From positions 248,001 to 312,000 of the forward strand of contig CAVWLJ010000010.1 in NCBI GenBank assembly GCA_963755755.1: a DNA stretch of 64,000 nt, given 5' to 3'. Numbering within the stretch: position 1 is the stretch's first letter; each line of letters begins with the position of its first letter. The notes under the pieces were generated by a model. It was not told the origin of the DNA, ran no database searches, and saw nothing but the letters and a program-made list of their open reading frames with translations. The position numbers and the translations under genes were made by a program. This document shows positions 30,172 to 38,973 of this stretch, one piece after another. This DNA is from DATKNA01 sp963755755 (lineage in GTDB: Bacteria > Actinomycetota > Actinomycetes > Actinomycetales > Kineosporiaceae).

Positions 30172-30957
30172 ATGCGAGGGGGGTTGAGCGTTCTGGCTGC
30201 CTGCGTGGTGGCCGTCGGAGCCGCCCTCGGCGCCCCGGCAACCGCGTCGGCTGATGTTGTGATCACTCCAACCCGCGCACGCCAGGGCGACGAAGCAGAT
30301 GTCACGTTCCGAGTCACCGAGGATCGACCCGGTGTCCACACAACCCAGGTGGAAGTCCAGTTCCCGGCTGCCACGCCCATCCCGGAGATCTACCCACTGT
30401 CCGATCCCTACTGGGCACCAAAGATCACCTACCGGGAGTTGAGTCATCCGGTGCAGGGGCATCACGGATCGGGAAGCACGACGGTGGCGTCAGGCATCAC
30501 CTGGTTCCGGGCGGCCCATGCAGCCCCTTCGGGCATGCCGGCAAAGCTCCGCGTGGCGATGGGCCCGATGCCCGAGGTTGAGCGGCTGCCCCTCACCGTG
30601 CTGCAGACCTACTCCGACGGGCAGGTCCGCCGCTGGCCGTCAGCCTCCGGTGCCCAGGACGACGCCGGCCTCGTCCTCCTACTCACCCCGGCCGCGGCTC
30701 AGCCGAACGCCGCCGCCCAACCCCCGGGTCCGTCTGCCCGCTCGACCAGCGAGGACTGGAGCGGACTCCAAGAGAATGCCCCCCTCGGCCTCGCCCTCAT
30801 CGCCGTCCTCGGCCTCGCCATCGGCCTACTGACCGGACTGGTGGGGCGCCTGACTCGAAAGCGTCTCAAGCGGCCAAGGCCCGAGGAGGAGGGCCCGCTG
30901 GAGCCGCCGGACGAGGACACGCCGGCCGACCTCGAGGCGACACGACGCAGCATGTGA
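30172..30957 (+). CDS. YcnI-like (DUF1775) secreted, membrane-anchored protein
   Basis: A 261-residue protein with signal peptide (residues 1-27, cleavage likely after ATASA), a beta-rich DUF1775 domain (VVITPTRARQGDEADVTFRV then HTTQVEVQFPAATPIPEIYP) and a C-terminal membrane helix (about 206-228) with a short basic then acidic tail. YcnI proteins bind copper at the mature N-terminus through a histidine. Here the first mature residue is D28 in place of that His, while a Trp is kept in GITWFRAAHAA. Copper binding may therefore be lost or changed. ATG 30172 is chosen; TTG 30163 is possible. It stands alone, without the copC/copD genes that often accompany it. Confidence 0.8.
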   Translation: MRGGLSVLAACVVAVGAALGAPATASADVVITPTRARQGDEADVTFRVTEDRPGVHTTQVEVQFPAATPIPEIYPLSDPYWAPKITYRELSHPVQGHHGSGSTTVASGITWFRAAHAAPSGMPAKLRVAMGPMPEVERLPLTVLQTYSDGQVRRWPSASGAQDDAGLVLLLTPAAAQPNAAAQPPGPSARSTSEDWSGLQENAPLGLALIAVLGLAIGLLTGLVGRLTRKRLKRPRPEEEGPLEPPDEDTPADLEATRRSM

Positions 30958-31356
30958 CGACGAGCCGCCTTCGTGCTCGACGCAAGCTGGAGCACACCGG
31001 GGCACAGGGCTAGGGACTCCGGCTGCAAGAGCGCCCCCGGACCTGCTGCGGCGGTGCCCTGGCGTGGATCACGCTCGTCAAGCGACCACCGAAGCGCCCT
31101 TGTACGAGGGCCCTGCCTGCGGCACCTCTCGCGCCAGGCAACGCCGCGGGCCGGCTGCCGAGGATCCCACGTCGTCTCGCCGTCCGGACCCTCGGTCACC
31201 GGCGGCGTGTCACTGCTGAAGTCGAATGCCACTGCCTGTACCGGCTCGTCCAGCCCGTGGCGGGCCTGGGGGACATCTGGACTTCTATCGGACTCATCTT
31301 TGTCCTTTAATGGATGGTTGATGGTTCCTCCGTATCGAGTCCTGGAGTTGATCTCG
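30958..31356. other. Intergenic region, no gene seen
   Basis: Four hundred bases without a frame I would call coding. The last 100 bases are AT-richer (ATCTTTGTCCTTTAATGGATGG, read in two parts) and probably hold the promoter of the secreted protein downstream. No repeat or strong hairpin was seen. Confidence 0.4.
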
Positions 31357-32706
31357 ATGAAGCGATCACTGAGCCGGTCTCGCCGGGTCCTCCCTGCCCT
31401 GGTGGTGGCCTCGCTGGTCCCCGTCCTGTCGGCCGTCCCCGCACTCGCCGTGAGCGGGACCTGGGCGCCCCACGTCGCCCTCAGCCCGCCCGGGCCGTAC
31501 CCCGTCAACCTGATCTCCGAGCCGGCGGTGGGCATGGATGCCTCCGGCGGTGCGGTGAGCGTGTTCGTCCCCGCGAACGCGGGCACCACGATCGCGGCGG
31601 CGTTCCGGGCCGCCGGTGGGGCCTGGTCTCCCCCGGCGAGGATCTCCCCGGCGGGGGAGACCGGGACCGAGCCTGACGTCGCGGTCGCGCCCGACGGGAC
31701 GGCGTTGGCGGCGTGGAGCGCGTACCGCAGCGGGATCCCGGCGGTCGAGGTCGCGTTCCGGGCACCGGGCGGCGGCTTCGGCGCGCCCGTGGCGGTGTCG
31801 TCCGGCCAGCGTTCGCTCGGCGTCCAGGTCGGCATCGACTCCGCCGACCGGGCCGTCGTCCTGTTCACGCTCATCGACGGCTCGAACCGGCGGCACGCCT
31901 ACGCGGTCACCGGCACCCGTGCCGGGCTGGGCAGCCCGACCGTCCTGTCGCCGTCAACGCAGGACGCCGCGCTCGCCGACCTGGGGGTCGGATCCGGCGG
32001 TCGCGCCGTCGTGGCCTGGCAGGTGACGTCGTCCGACCCGAACGCCGGGGGTGCGGGCGTCGCGATCGACGCGGTCCGGTTCACGCCCGGCGGCGGGTGG
32101 TCGGCCCCGCAGGTGCTCGACACGGGCACGGCGCTGTGGAACGCGTCCACCGGGGTCGACGCCGCCGGTGACGCCGTCGTGGCCTGGACCAGTGGCACGT
32201 CGACCGCACAGACACGAGTCCGGCTCGCCACAGCGGGTCCGTCCGGGGCGTGGACCGCCGCGCGGACGGTGTCGGGCGCTACCGGGACGTTCCGCACGCC
32301 GGACGTCGCCTTGGACGGGGCCGGTGACGCGGTCGTCGCCTGGCAGACCGAACTCGCCTCGCGGAGCACCCGCATCGACGCGGTGACCAGGGTCGGGGCC
32401 TCCGGCGGGTTCTCCGCGCCGATCACCATCTCGGCCGGGGACGCCAACGCCGGGCTGCCCCGCGGCGCCGCCGCACCCGACGGCTCGATCGAGGTGGTGT
32501 CGTGGGTCGACGCCGCCGCCCAGGCCGCCCGGGTGACGACGACCGCCCCCGGACAAGCCTTCGCTGCCCCGGTGACCCTGGATCGCGCGCAGGCCGGCGC
32601 TGCCGTCGGTGTGGCCGCGGGGTCGGGAGGCCGGGCGGCGGCCGCCTGGAACGAGGCGCTGAACTCGGCCTTCCAGTTCGTCATCGCCGCCTCGACCTTC
32701 GGCTGA
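31357..32706 (+). CDS. Secreted beta-propeller-like repeat protein
   Basis: An intact 449-residue protein with a classic signal peptide (MKRSLSRSRRVLPALVVASL, cleavage near residue 31 after ALA). The mature part is built from repeats of about 45-60 residues each with a motif like DAAGDAVVAWTSG or DGTALAAWSAYR, preceded by a strand such as APGGGFGAPVAVS. Such repeats are typical of secreted actinobacterial propeller folds. Function is unknown; binding to cell wall or external ligands is a guess. There is no anchor or sortase signal at the C-terminus. It is a single-gene unit. Confidence 0.82.
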   Translation: MKRSLSRSRRVLPALVVASLVPVLSAVPALAVSGTWAPHVALSPPGPYPVNLISEPAVGMDASGGAVSVFVPANAGTTIAAAFRAAGGAWSPPARISPAGETGTEPDVAVAPDGTALAAWSAYRSGIPAVEVAFRAPGGGFGAPVAVSSGQRSLGVQVGIDSADRAVVLFTLIDGSNRRHAYAVTGTRAGLGSPTVLSPSTQDAALADLGVGSGGRAVVAWQVTSSDPNAGGAGVAIDAVRFTPGGGWSAPQVLDTGTALWNASTGVDAAGDAVVAWTSGTSTAQTRVRLATAGPSGAWTAARTVSGATGTFRTPDVALDGAGDAVVAWQTELASRSTRIDAVTRVGASGGFSAPITISAGDANAGLPRGAAAPDGSIEVVSWVDAAAQAARVTTTAPGQAFAAPVTLDRAQAGAAVGVAAGSGGRAAAAWNEALNSAFQFVIAASTFG

Positions 32707-32784
32707 GCGGCGGCTAAGCCACCTCGCTCACGGTGGCGCAGCACCGGCCCGGCGCCGGATCGAGCGGGGTCTGGAGGGTGTTGC

Positions 32785-32831
32785 CGTCCACCTCGTCGAG
32801 GGCCTCGACGAGGCCCTCGACGAGGTGGACG
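32785..32831. repeat. Perfect 21-bp hairpin, 5-base loop
   Basis: Left arm 32785-32805 (CGTCCACCTCGTCGAGGGCC plus T) and right arm 32811-32831 are exact reverse complements; the loop CGACG can pair once more at its ends. It lies in the 320-base gap (32707-33026) between the secreted protein and the aldo-keto reductase, 78 bases after the stop. It may terminate the upstream transcript, though no T-run follows. Nothing else in the gap is supported as a gene. Confidence 0.85.
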
Positions 32832-33026
32832 TTCAGGCCGCACACCCTGTGGGGGTGGCTCGTCGTAAGACTCTGGCTCGCAGAGGACGTCCCCACCGAG
32901 TTCGCCGCAGCAGGGCACGGACGCCGACGCATCAGGTCGCCGTGCACGGGCAACGTGCCTGACAGGAGTCGGCACCGAGTCCGTACCGATTCGGAACGGT
33001 TCATTCGAAGCGACAAGGGGATCACG

Positions 33027-34017
33027 ATGAAGAAGCGCACGCTCGGCCAGGGCCTGCAGGTCTCGGCGCTCGGGTTCGGCTGCATGGGCATGAGCCAGAG
33101 CTTCGGGCCCAACCCGGGCGACCGCAGCCAGATGATCGACCTGTTGCGCGCCGCGGTCGACCGCGGCGTCACCTTCTTCGACACTGCCGAGGTCTACGGG
33201 CCGTTCGACAACGAGGAGCTCGTGGGCGAGGCCCTGCGGCCGCTGCGCGAGCAGGTGGTGATCGCGACGAAGTTCGGGTTCGTGTTCGACGACCAAGGCA
33301 AGCAGACCGGGGTGTCGAGCCGGCCGGACTCGATCGGCCGGGCGGTGGACGGCTCGTTGCGCCGGCTGGGCATCGAGACGATCGACCTCCTCTACCAGCA
33401 CCGCGTCGATCCGCAGACACCGATCGAGGAGGTCGCCGGCGCCGTGAAGCAGCTCATCGACGACGGCAAGGTCAGGCACTTCGGGCTGTCCGAGGCGGGG
33501 GTCGGCACCATCCGCCGCGCGCACGCCGTGCAGCCGGTCACCGCCCTGCAGTCGGAGTTCTCCCTGTGGTGGCGCGAGCCGGAGGCCGAGATCGTCCCGG
33601 TGTTCGAGGAGTTGGGCATCGGGCTGGTGCCGTTCAGCCCCCTGGGCAAGGGGTTCCTTACCGGCACGGTCGACGCGAACACGGACTTCGCCAGCGGCGA
33701 CGTCCGCAACGTCATCCCGCGGTTCACCCAGGAGGCGCGGCAGGCCAACCAGGTCGGTCGTCGATCTGGTCCGGCGGATCGCGCAGGCCAAGAACGCGAC
33801 CCCCGCCCAGGTCGCGCTGGCGTGGCTGCTCGCCAAGAAGCCCTGGATCGTTCCCATCCCCGGCACGCGCCGCCTGGAGCGACTGGAGGAGAACCTCGGC
33901 GCCGCCGACCTGGACCTGACCCCCCAGGACGTCGCCGAGCTCGACGACGCCTCGGCCCGCCTGGACGTCACGGGGGAGCGCTACCCGGAGCAGATGCAGC
34001 GCTTGATCGACCGCTGA
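33027..34017 (+). CDS. Aldo/keto reductase
   Basis: A TIM-barrel NADPH-dependent reductase of about 330 residues. It starts MKKRTLGQGLQVSALGFGCM. The catalytic tetrad residues appear as D and Y in FFDTAEVYGP, K in VIATKFGF and H in LYQHRVD. After a +1 shift near 33755 the cofactor segment reads IPGTRRLERLEENLGAAD and the protein ends YPEQMQRLIDR. Members reduce aldehydes or ketones; the substrate is unknown. ATG 33027 has AAGGGG upstream. It is convergent with the GH3 gene. Confidence 0.92.
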
Positions 34018-34068
34018 CCCGAGCCGGACGTCGAAACCTGCCGCCGCGCCGGACGTCCGCCCTGCCCG

Positions 34069-36375
34069 TCAGGCGGACGTCCGGCGCTGGGCGAAGGTCG
34101 TTGAGAGCTGAGCGGTGGAGTCTCCGCCGACCCAGACGTCGAACACGGTGTCGTCGAGGATCCAGTCCCGCGCCGTCGTGCTCCAGTAGCGGCGGTGGGC
34201 GGGGGACAGGGGGAAGTGCACGTCCTGCGAGGCGCCGGCGGGAAGGGTGACCCGGTGGAAGCCCTTGAGCTCGCGGACGGGTCGCGAGGCTGAGCCGTGG
34301 CGCTGGTGCAGGTACAGCTGGACGGTCTCCGTGCCTTCGCGGTCGCCGACGTTGGTCACGCGGACCGAGACGGTGAGGGTTGCGTCGGGAGCGACCGAGG
34401 GCTGGTCGACCGTGAGGTCGGAGTAGGTGAACCGTCCGTAGCTGAGGCCGTGGCCGAAGGGGAACAGTGGCGTCGACGGCTCGTCCCAGTAGCGGCGGCC
34501 CTGGTTCTCCGGTTCGTGCGAGCGTGTGTGCGAGTAGGTCATCGGGATCTGCCCGACCGTGCGGGGCCATGTGAACGGGAGCTTCCCGGACGGGGAGACG
34601 TCGCCGAAGAGCAGGTTGGCGACGGCAGCGCCGCCCTGGGTTCCCGGATACCAGATGTCGAGGATCGCGGGAACGTTCTCGGCGGCCCAACGCAGGTCGA
34701 GCGGTCGCCCGTTCATCACCAGCAGCACGGTCGGTGTCCCGGTCGCGACGACGGCCTGTAGCAGTTCGAGCTGCCGACCGGGCAGCTCCAACGAGGACCG
34801 CGAGGCGGCTTCGCCGATCATGTTCTGCCATTCCCCGACCACGACGATCGCGACGTCGGCCGCGGCGGCGACCTCGACGGCCCGGCGGAACTCGGCGCCC
34901 TCGTCGAATCCATCGGGGTCAGACGGGCGGTTGCCTCCGAACATGTCGAACATCGACGCGAACACGCGCTGCGCCACCGGGATGCCGCGCGTGTACTCCA
35001 CGCGGACCCGGTCGCCGGCCTTCCGTCGGATGCCGTCCAGCACCGTCACGGTCTCGTCCAGGTCGTAGTCGAAGACCCACGGGCCGAGGATGTCGCGGCG
35101 GGAGTCGGCGAGCGGCCCGATCACCGCGACCGAGTCGAGACCATCGGCGTCCAGCGGCAGCAGGCCGCCGTCGTTGCGCAGCAGGACCGCTGACCGCTCG
35201 GCGGCGACCCGGGCGACCTCCCGATGGCCGGGGTCGTCGAGCACCTGGCGGGCGCGCTCCTCGTCGACGTACGGGGTGTCGAACAGCCCGAGCCGCAGCT
35301 TCGCCTCGAGGATGCGCCGCGCGCTCGCGTCGAGCGCCTCCTCGTCGACGACGCCGGACTGCAGTGCGTCCGGCAGATGGGCGTACGCGGGGTCCTGGAT
35401 GGCCATCTCCAGGTCGACGCCGGCGTTCAGCCCGCGGGCCGCGGCGTCGGTGAGGTCCGCGGCCAGGCCGTGAGTGACCAGGTTCCGGACGGCGTTGGCG
35501 TCGCTCACCACGAACCCGTCGAACCCCCAGGTGTCGCGCAGGACGTCGGTGAACAGCCATCTGCTCGCGGACGCCGGCACCCCGTTGAGATCCATGTATG
35601 CCGTCATGACGTTGCCTGCGCCGGCGTCGACCGCGGCCTGGAACGGCGGGAAGTAGGTGTTCCACAGCTCCTGGTCGGACAGGTTCACCTCGTCGTAGTC
35701 CCGGCCCCCCAGGGCGGCGCCGTATCCGGCGAAATGCTTGGGACCGGCGATGATGCGGTCCGTACGGCCGTAGTCGTCGCCCTGGAAGCCGCGAACCTGG
35801 GCGGCGGCGACCGCTGCGCCGAGGACGGGATCCTCACCGGCGCCTTCCACGATGCGTCCCCAGCGGGGGTCGCGGGCGATGTCGACCATGGGGGCGAAGG
35901 CCCAGTGGATGCCGACGGCGCGCGCTTCGCGGGCGGCCACCGCCTGGCCGCGCTCGATCGTCTCGACGTCCCAGGAGGCGGCCATCGCGATGGGCACGGG
36001 GAGGATGGTGCGCAGGCCATGGATGACGTCGAAGCCGAACAGCGCCGGGATGCCGAGGCGGTTGCCCTCGATGGCGAGCCGCTGGAGCCGGTTGATCTCG
36101 GCGGGGTCGGTGACGAACAGCAGCGAACCGACCTGCCCCTGGGTCAGCGCCTGTTCCACGGCCCGCGGCTGCGCGTCGGGGTCCATCCCCAGTGCCGGGT
36201 CGGGGGCGGCTCCGGCGGGCAGCCGGAAGTAGAAGTACTGGGTCAGCTGCCCGGCCTTCTCCGCCGGAGTCATCTGCGTCAGCAGCTCCTCCGCGCGCGC
36301 TCGGACGCGATCGAGGTCGGCGCCGTCCGGCGCCGCTTGGCGGAGCTGCGTGGGCTGCTGGTTCACGAGTCGCAC
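34069..36375 (-). CDS. GH3 beta-glucosidase (BglX-like)
   Basis: An intact 768-residue glycoside hydrolase family 3 enzyme. The (beta/alpha)8 domain has FGFDVIHGLRTILPVPIAMA, FAPMVDIARDPRWGRI, PKHFAGYGAALGGRDY and the nucleophile Asp (D292) in GFVVSDANAV. The second domain starts near SAVLLRNDGGLLPLD, and a fibronectin III-like C-terminal domain has VSVRVTNVGDREGTETVQLY. These enzymes release glucose or xylose from oligosaccharides. There is no signal peptide, so cytoplasmic action is likely, unlike secreted E. coli BglX. It is followed downstream by nothing on its strand; upstream are the MFS and TetR genes in the same direction. Confidence 0.94.
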   Translation of the reverse strand: MRLVNQQPTQLRQAAPDGADLDRVRARAEELLTQMTPAEKAGQLTQYFYFRLPAGAAPDPALGMDPDAQPRAVEQALTQGQVGSLLFVTDPAEINRLQRLAIEGNRLGIPALFGFDVIHGLRTILPVPIAMAASWDVETIERGQAVAAREARAVGIHWAFAPMVDIARDPRWGRIVEGAGEDPVLGAAVAAAQVRGFQGDDYGRTDRIIAGPKHFAGYGAALGGRDYDEVNLSDQELWNTYFPPFQAAVDAGAGNVMTAYMDLNGVPASASRWLFTDVLRDTWGFDGFVVSDANAVRNLVTHGLAADLTDAAARGLNAGVDLEMAIQDPAYAHLPDALQSGVVDEEALDASARRILEAKLRLGLFDTPYVDEERARQVLDDPGHREVARVAAERSAVLLRNDGGLLPLDADGLDSVAVIGPLADSRRDILGPWVFDYDLDETVTVLDGIRRKAGDRVRVEYTRGIPVAQRVFASMFDMFGGNRPSDPDGFDEGAEFRRAVEVAAAADVAIVVVGEWQNMIGEAASRSSLELPGRQLELLQAVVATGTPTVLLVMNGRPLDLRWAAENVPAILDIWYPGTQGGAAVANLLFGDVSPSGKLPFTWPRTVGQIPMTYSHTRSHEPENQGRRYWDEPSTPLFPFGHGLSYGRFTYSDLTVDQPSVAPDATLTVSVRVTNVGDREGTETVQLYLHQRHGSASRPVRELKGFHRVTLPAGASQDVHFPLSPAHRRYWSTTARDWILDDTVFDVWVGGDSTAQLSTTFAQRRTSA

Positions 36376-36425
36376 TCCCTGATCGGGGTGATGGATCCGG
36401 CCTTCCGGATGCGGGCGAGTGAGGC

Positions 36426-37679
36426 TCAGTCTCGACGCATCCGGTCTGAGGGCGACTCGGCGGGGAGCGGCCGGAGGTGGCCGGTGAGCAGCGTGGCCAG
36501 GGCGAGGACGACGGCGACGGCGAGCAGCGCGTGATGGACCGTGATCTGCTGGCCGAGGTACCCGATCAGGGGCGGGCCGCCGAGGAAGGCGCAGTAGCCG
36601 ATGGTCGCGACGACGCTGACCCGCGCGGCGGCCGCGGCGGGCTCATCGGCCGCGGCGCTCATGCCGACGGGGAAGCCGAGCGACGCGCCGACGCCCCACA
36701 GCACGACCGCGACGAGCGCCAGGGCCGGGACAGGACTGAGGACGAACAGCAGGATCCCGGCGATCGCCAGCAGCCCTTGGGTGCGGACGACCCCGACCCG
36801 GCCGAACCGGGCCAGGACGCCGTCGGAGAACCAGCGGCCCAGCGTCATCGAGGCGAGGAAGGCCGCGAACCCGAGCGTGCCGATCACGGCGGGCAGGGCG
36901 TAGCTGTCGATGAGGGACAGGTTGATCCAGTCGATCCCGGCCCCCTCGGCGAAGGCGAACGCGAGCACGACGACGCCGACGAGAAGGGTGCGAGGTTCAC
37001 GCCAGCGGCGCAGGGCAGCGGCGGTGTGTCCCTCATGGGCAACGAGTCCGTCCGCCGTAGCGGCTTCGCGCTGGTCCTGTGCCTCGGTGTCCGGCAGGAA
37101 GCCGCGCACGGCGACCGGGATCGTCGCGGCGACGACGGCTGCGGTGGCGATGAGGTGGGCGGTGACCGGGACGTGCAGCGCGACCATGCCGGCACCGATC
37201 AGGGCGCCGGCAACGGTTCCCACGCTGTAGCCGGCGTGGAACCGGGGCATGATCGGCCGCGCGAGACGTCGCTCGACGGCCGCGCCCTGCACGTTCATGG
37301 CCACGTCCCACGCGCCGCTGGAGAAGCCGAACACGAACAGGCCCGCGACCAGCGGCGCGACGCCGACGAGGTAGCCGAGTCCGACGGCCGTCAGGGCGAC
37401 CGCCATGAGTACGGCCATGGCGGCCACGGTGCGGCGGGACTGGAACCGGCTGACGATGACCCCCGCCAGGACCAGGGCGGTGATCGAACCGGCGGCGAGC
37501 GTCAGCAGGACGAGCCCCAGCGCCGCCGGCGTCAGGTGCAGACCGTCGCGGACCTGAGGGATCCTGGAGGCCCAGCTGGCGAAGGCGAAACCGCACCCGA
37601 TGAACGCGGCGTAGGTGGCGCGAGCGGCAGCACTCGCGTCGGGGTGGGCCGAGGGCGTGATCGTGTCGGGGGGAGTCAT
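36426..37679 (-). CDS. MFS transporter
   Basis: An intact 417-residue carrier with twelve hydrophobic segments and an MFS-type loop (VIVSRFQSRRTVAAMAVLMA). It begins after a polar leader, YAAFIGCGFAFASWASRIPQ, a start characteristic of the YbjJ/inner-membrane MFS group. Substrate is unknown. It lies between the GH3 gene and a TetR gene in the same orientation. This could mean sugar uptake or drug efflux under TetR control; the TetR neighbour favours efflux. I cannot decide. Confidence 0.9.
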   Translation of the reverse strand: MTPPDTITPSAHPDASAAARATYAAFIGCGFAFASWASRIPQVRDGLHLTPAALGLVLLTLAAGSITALVLAGVIVSRFQSRRTVAAMAVLMAVALTAVGLGYLVGVAPLVAGLFVFGFSSGAWDVAMNVQGAAVERRLARPIMPRFHAGYSVGTVAGALIGAGMVALHVPVTAHLIATAAVVAATIPVAVRGFLPDTEAQDQREAATADGLVAHEGHTAAALRRWREPRTLLVGVVVLAFAFAEGAGIDWINLSLIDSYALPAVIGTLGFAAFLASMTLGRWFSDGVLARFGRVGVVRTQGLLAIAGILLFVLSPVPALALVAVVLWGVGASLGFPVGMSAAADEPAAAAARVSVVATIGYCAFLGGPPLIGYLGQQITVHHALLAVAVVLALATLLTGHLRPLPAESPSDRMRRD

Positions 37680-37706
37680 GCTTCCTTCGTCGCGGGTCGG
37701 GATCGA

Positions 37707-38333
37707 TCAGTGGGGTGGGACGGGTTCAGGGGTTCGGCGTGATGGCGTCGGGGCCGCGGCGAGGGTCTCGCTGAAAGCCGGGGGCGAGGAGTCGTCGGCG
37801 GCGCGGGCGACCATGCGGCGGATCTGCTCTGCGGGGTACGGCGTCGTGGAGAGGATCTTGTGCATGGTCAGGCCTTCGATGAGCGCGTCGACCCCCCGCG
37901 CGGTCACCGGGTCGACGAACCGCTCGAGCACGGCCCGGCTGGTGCGCATCCACGTCTCGGTGACCTCGCGCAGGGCGGGATCGCGCAGGGCGGCGAGATA
38001 GAGCTCGTACGCGATCGCCCAGTCGTTCGTGTCCGCGCCGGCGTCGCCCTGGATGAGGTCGGTCACCGCGTCGACGAACTGCTCGTGGGTCTGCACGCCG
38101 TCGAAGTGCTCGGCGTAGACCACCGACATCCGCTCCGCGTGCCGTCGGAAAGCCTGCGCCCGCAGGTCCTCCAGCGACGTGAAGTGGTACGTCAGCGACC
38201 CCAGAGGCACGTCCGCGGCGGCCGCGATCAGTCGGTGTGTCGTGCCGGCGACCCCGTGCTCGGCCATCACGTCGATCGCCGCGTCGAGGATCCTCGTCTT
38301 GCGGTCGGGATCGTGCCGTCGTGGCCGTCTCAC
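37707..38333 (-). CDS. TetR-family transcriptional regulator
   Basis: About 208 residues from GTG 38333 (MRRPRRHDPDRKTRILDAAI). The HTH reads AEHGVAGTTHRLIAAAADVP then LGSLTYHFTSLEDLRAQAF. The C-terminal ligand domain is variable (TNDWAIAYELYLAALRDPAL). In the raw frame it is joined to the acetyltransferase upstream, but that join vanishes once a +1 shift at 38378 is corrected: the acetyltransferase then stops with TGA overlapping this GTG. It is 27 bases before the MFS gene, so it probably represses that transporter. Confidence 0.88.
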   Translation of the reverse strand: MRRPRRHDPDRKTRILDAAIDVMAEHGVAGTTHRLIAAAADVPLGSLTYHFTSLEDLRAQAFRRHAERMSVVYAEHFDGVQTHEQFVDAVTDLIQGDAGADTNDWAIAYELYLAALRDPALREVTETWMRTSRAVLERFVDPVTARGVDALIEGLTMHKILSTTPYPAEQIRRMVARAADDSSPPAFSETLAAAPTPSRRTPEPVPPH

Positions 38334-38876
38334 AGCGCCCTCACGACGCGTGCGGGAGAGCCGACCGCGAGCACACCCGGTGGGCAGGTCCCGGACGACG
38401 ACGGAACCGGCCCCGACGACGGTGTCGGCACCGATCGTGACACCGGGACAGACGATCACCCCGCCGCCGAGCCAGGCGTTGTCCCCGATCACGATCGGCT
38501 CGGCCGCCTCCCACTTGTCCCGCCGCGGGCCCGGGTCCACGGGGTGGGTCGCCGTCAGCAGTTGCACGTTGGGCCCGATCTGTACGTCGTCGCCGATCGT
38601 CACGGTGGCCACGTCCAGGCTGACCAGCCCCCAGTTCGCGAAGCTCCGAGCCCCGATGAACGTCTGGTACCCGTAGTCGCAGCGGAACGGCGGGCGGATC
38701 TCACTGCCCTCGCCGAATCCGCCGAGCAGTTCGGTCAGCAGCTCCCGGCGACGGTCGTGGGCGTTCGGGTCCATCGAGTTGATCTCGTGCGTGAGTCGCT
38801 GAGCGCGCGCGGAGTCTCGCGCCAGCTCCGGGTCGTCCGCGATGTACAGCTGACCCGAGAGCATCCGCTCCCGCAT
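38330..38876 (-). CDS. Maltose O-acetyltransferase-like enzyme
   Basis: A left-handed beta-helix (hexapeptide) acetyltransferase of about 182 residues. The N-terminal maltose-acetyltransferase segment is MRERMLSGQLYIADDPELAR, then PPFRCDYGYQTFIGARSFAN. The helix contains VTIGDDVQIGPNVQLLTATH, the catalytic His, and GVTIGADTVVGAGSVVVRDL. A +1 shift near 38378 restores the family end VLAVGSPARVVRAL and a stop at 38330-38332. It moves acetyl from acetyl-CoA to a sugar. ATG 38876 fits the family start; ATG 38897 would add seven residues. Confidence 0.9.
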
Positions 38877-38973
38877 GCTGCTGCTCCCCGACATCATGCG
38901 TACAACTGTACATACGATAGGAACGGACGTACATACGGCGGCTGCGCGTCGAGACGGCCGAGCGCAGCCCGGC

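Noticed and set aside
32714..33184. Minus-strand frame of 156 codons with a Cys pair near its end (PGRCCATV).
   Set aside because: It overlaps the start of the aldo-keto reductase and contains both arms of the hairpin. No domain is recognised and composition is not coding-like.
37707..38897. Novel acetyltransferase-TetR fusion regulator.
   Set aside because: A one-base shift restores normal ends for both genes with the usual four-base overlap.
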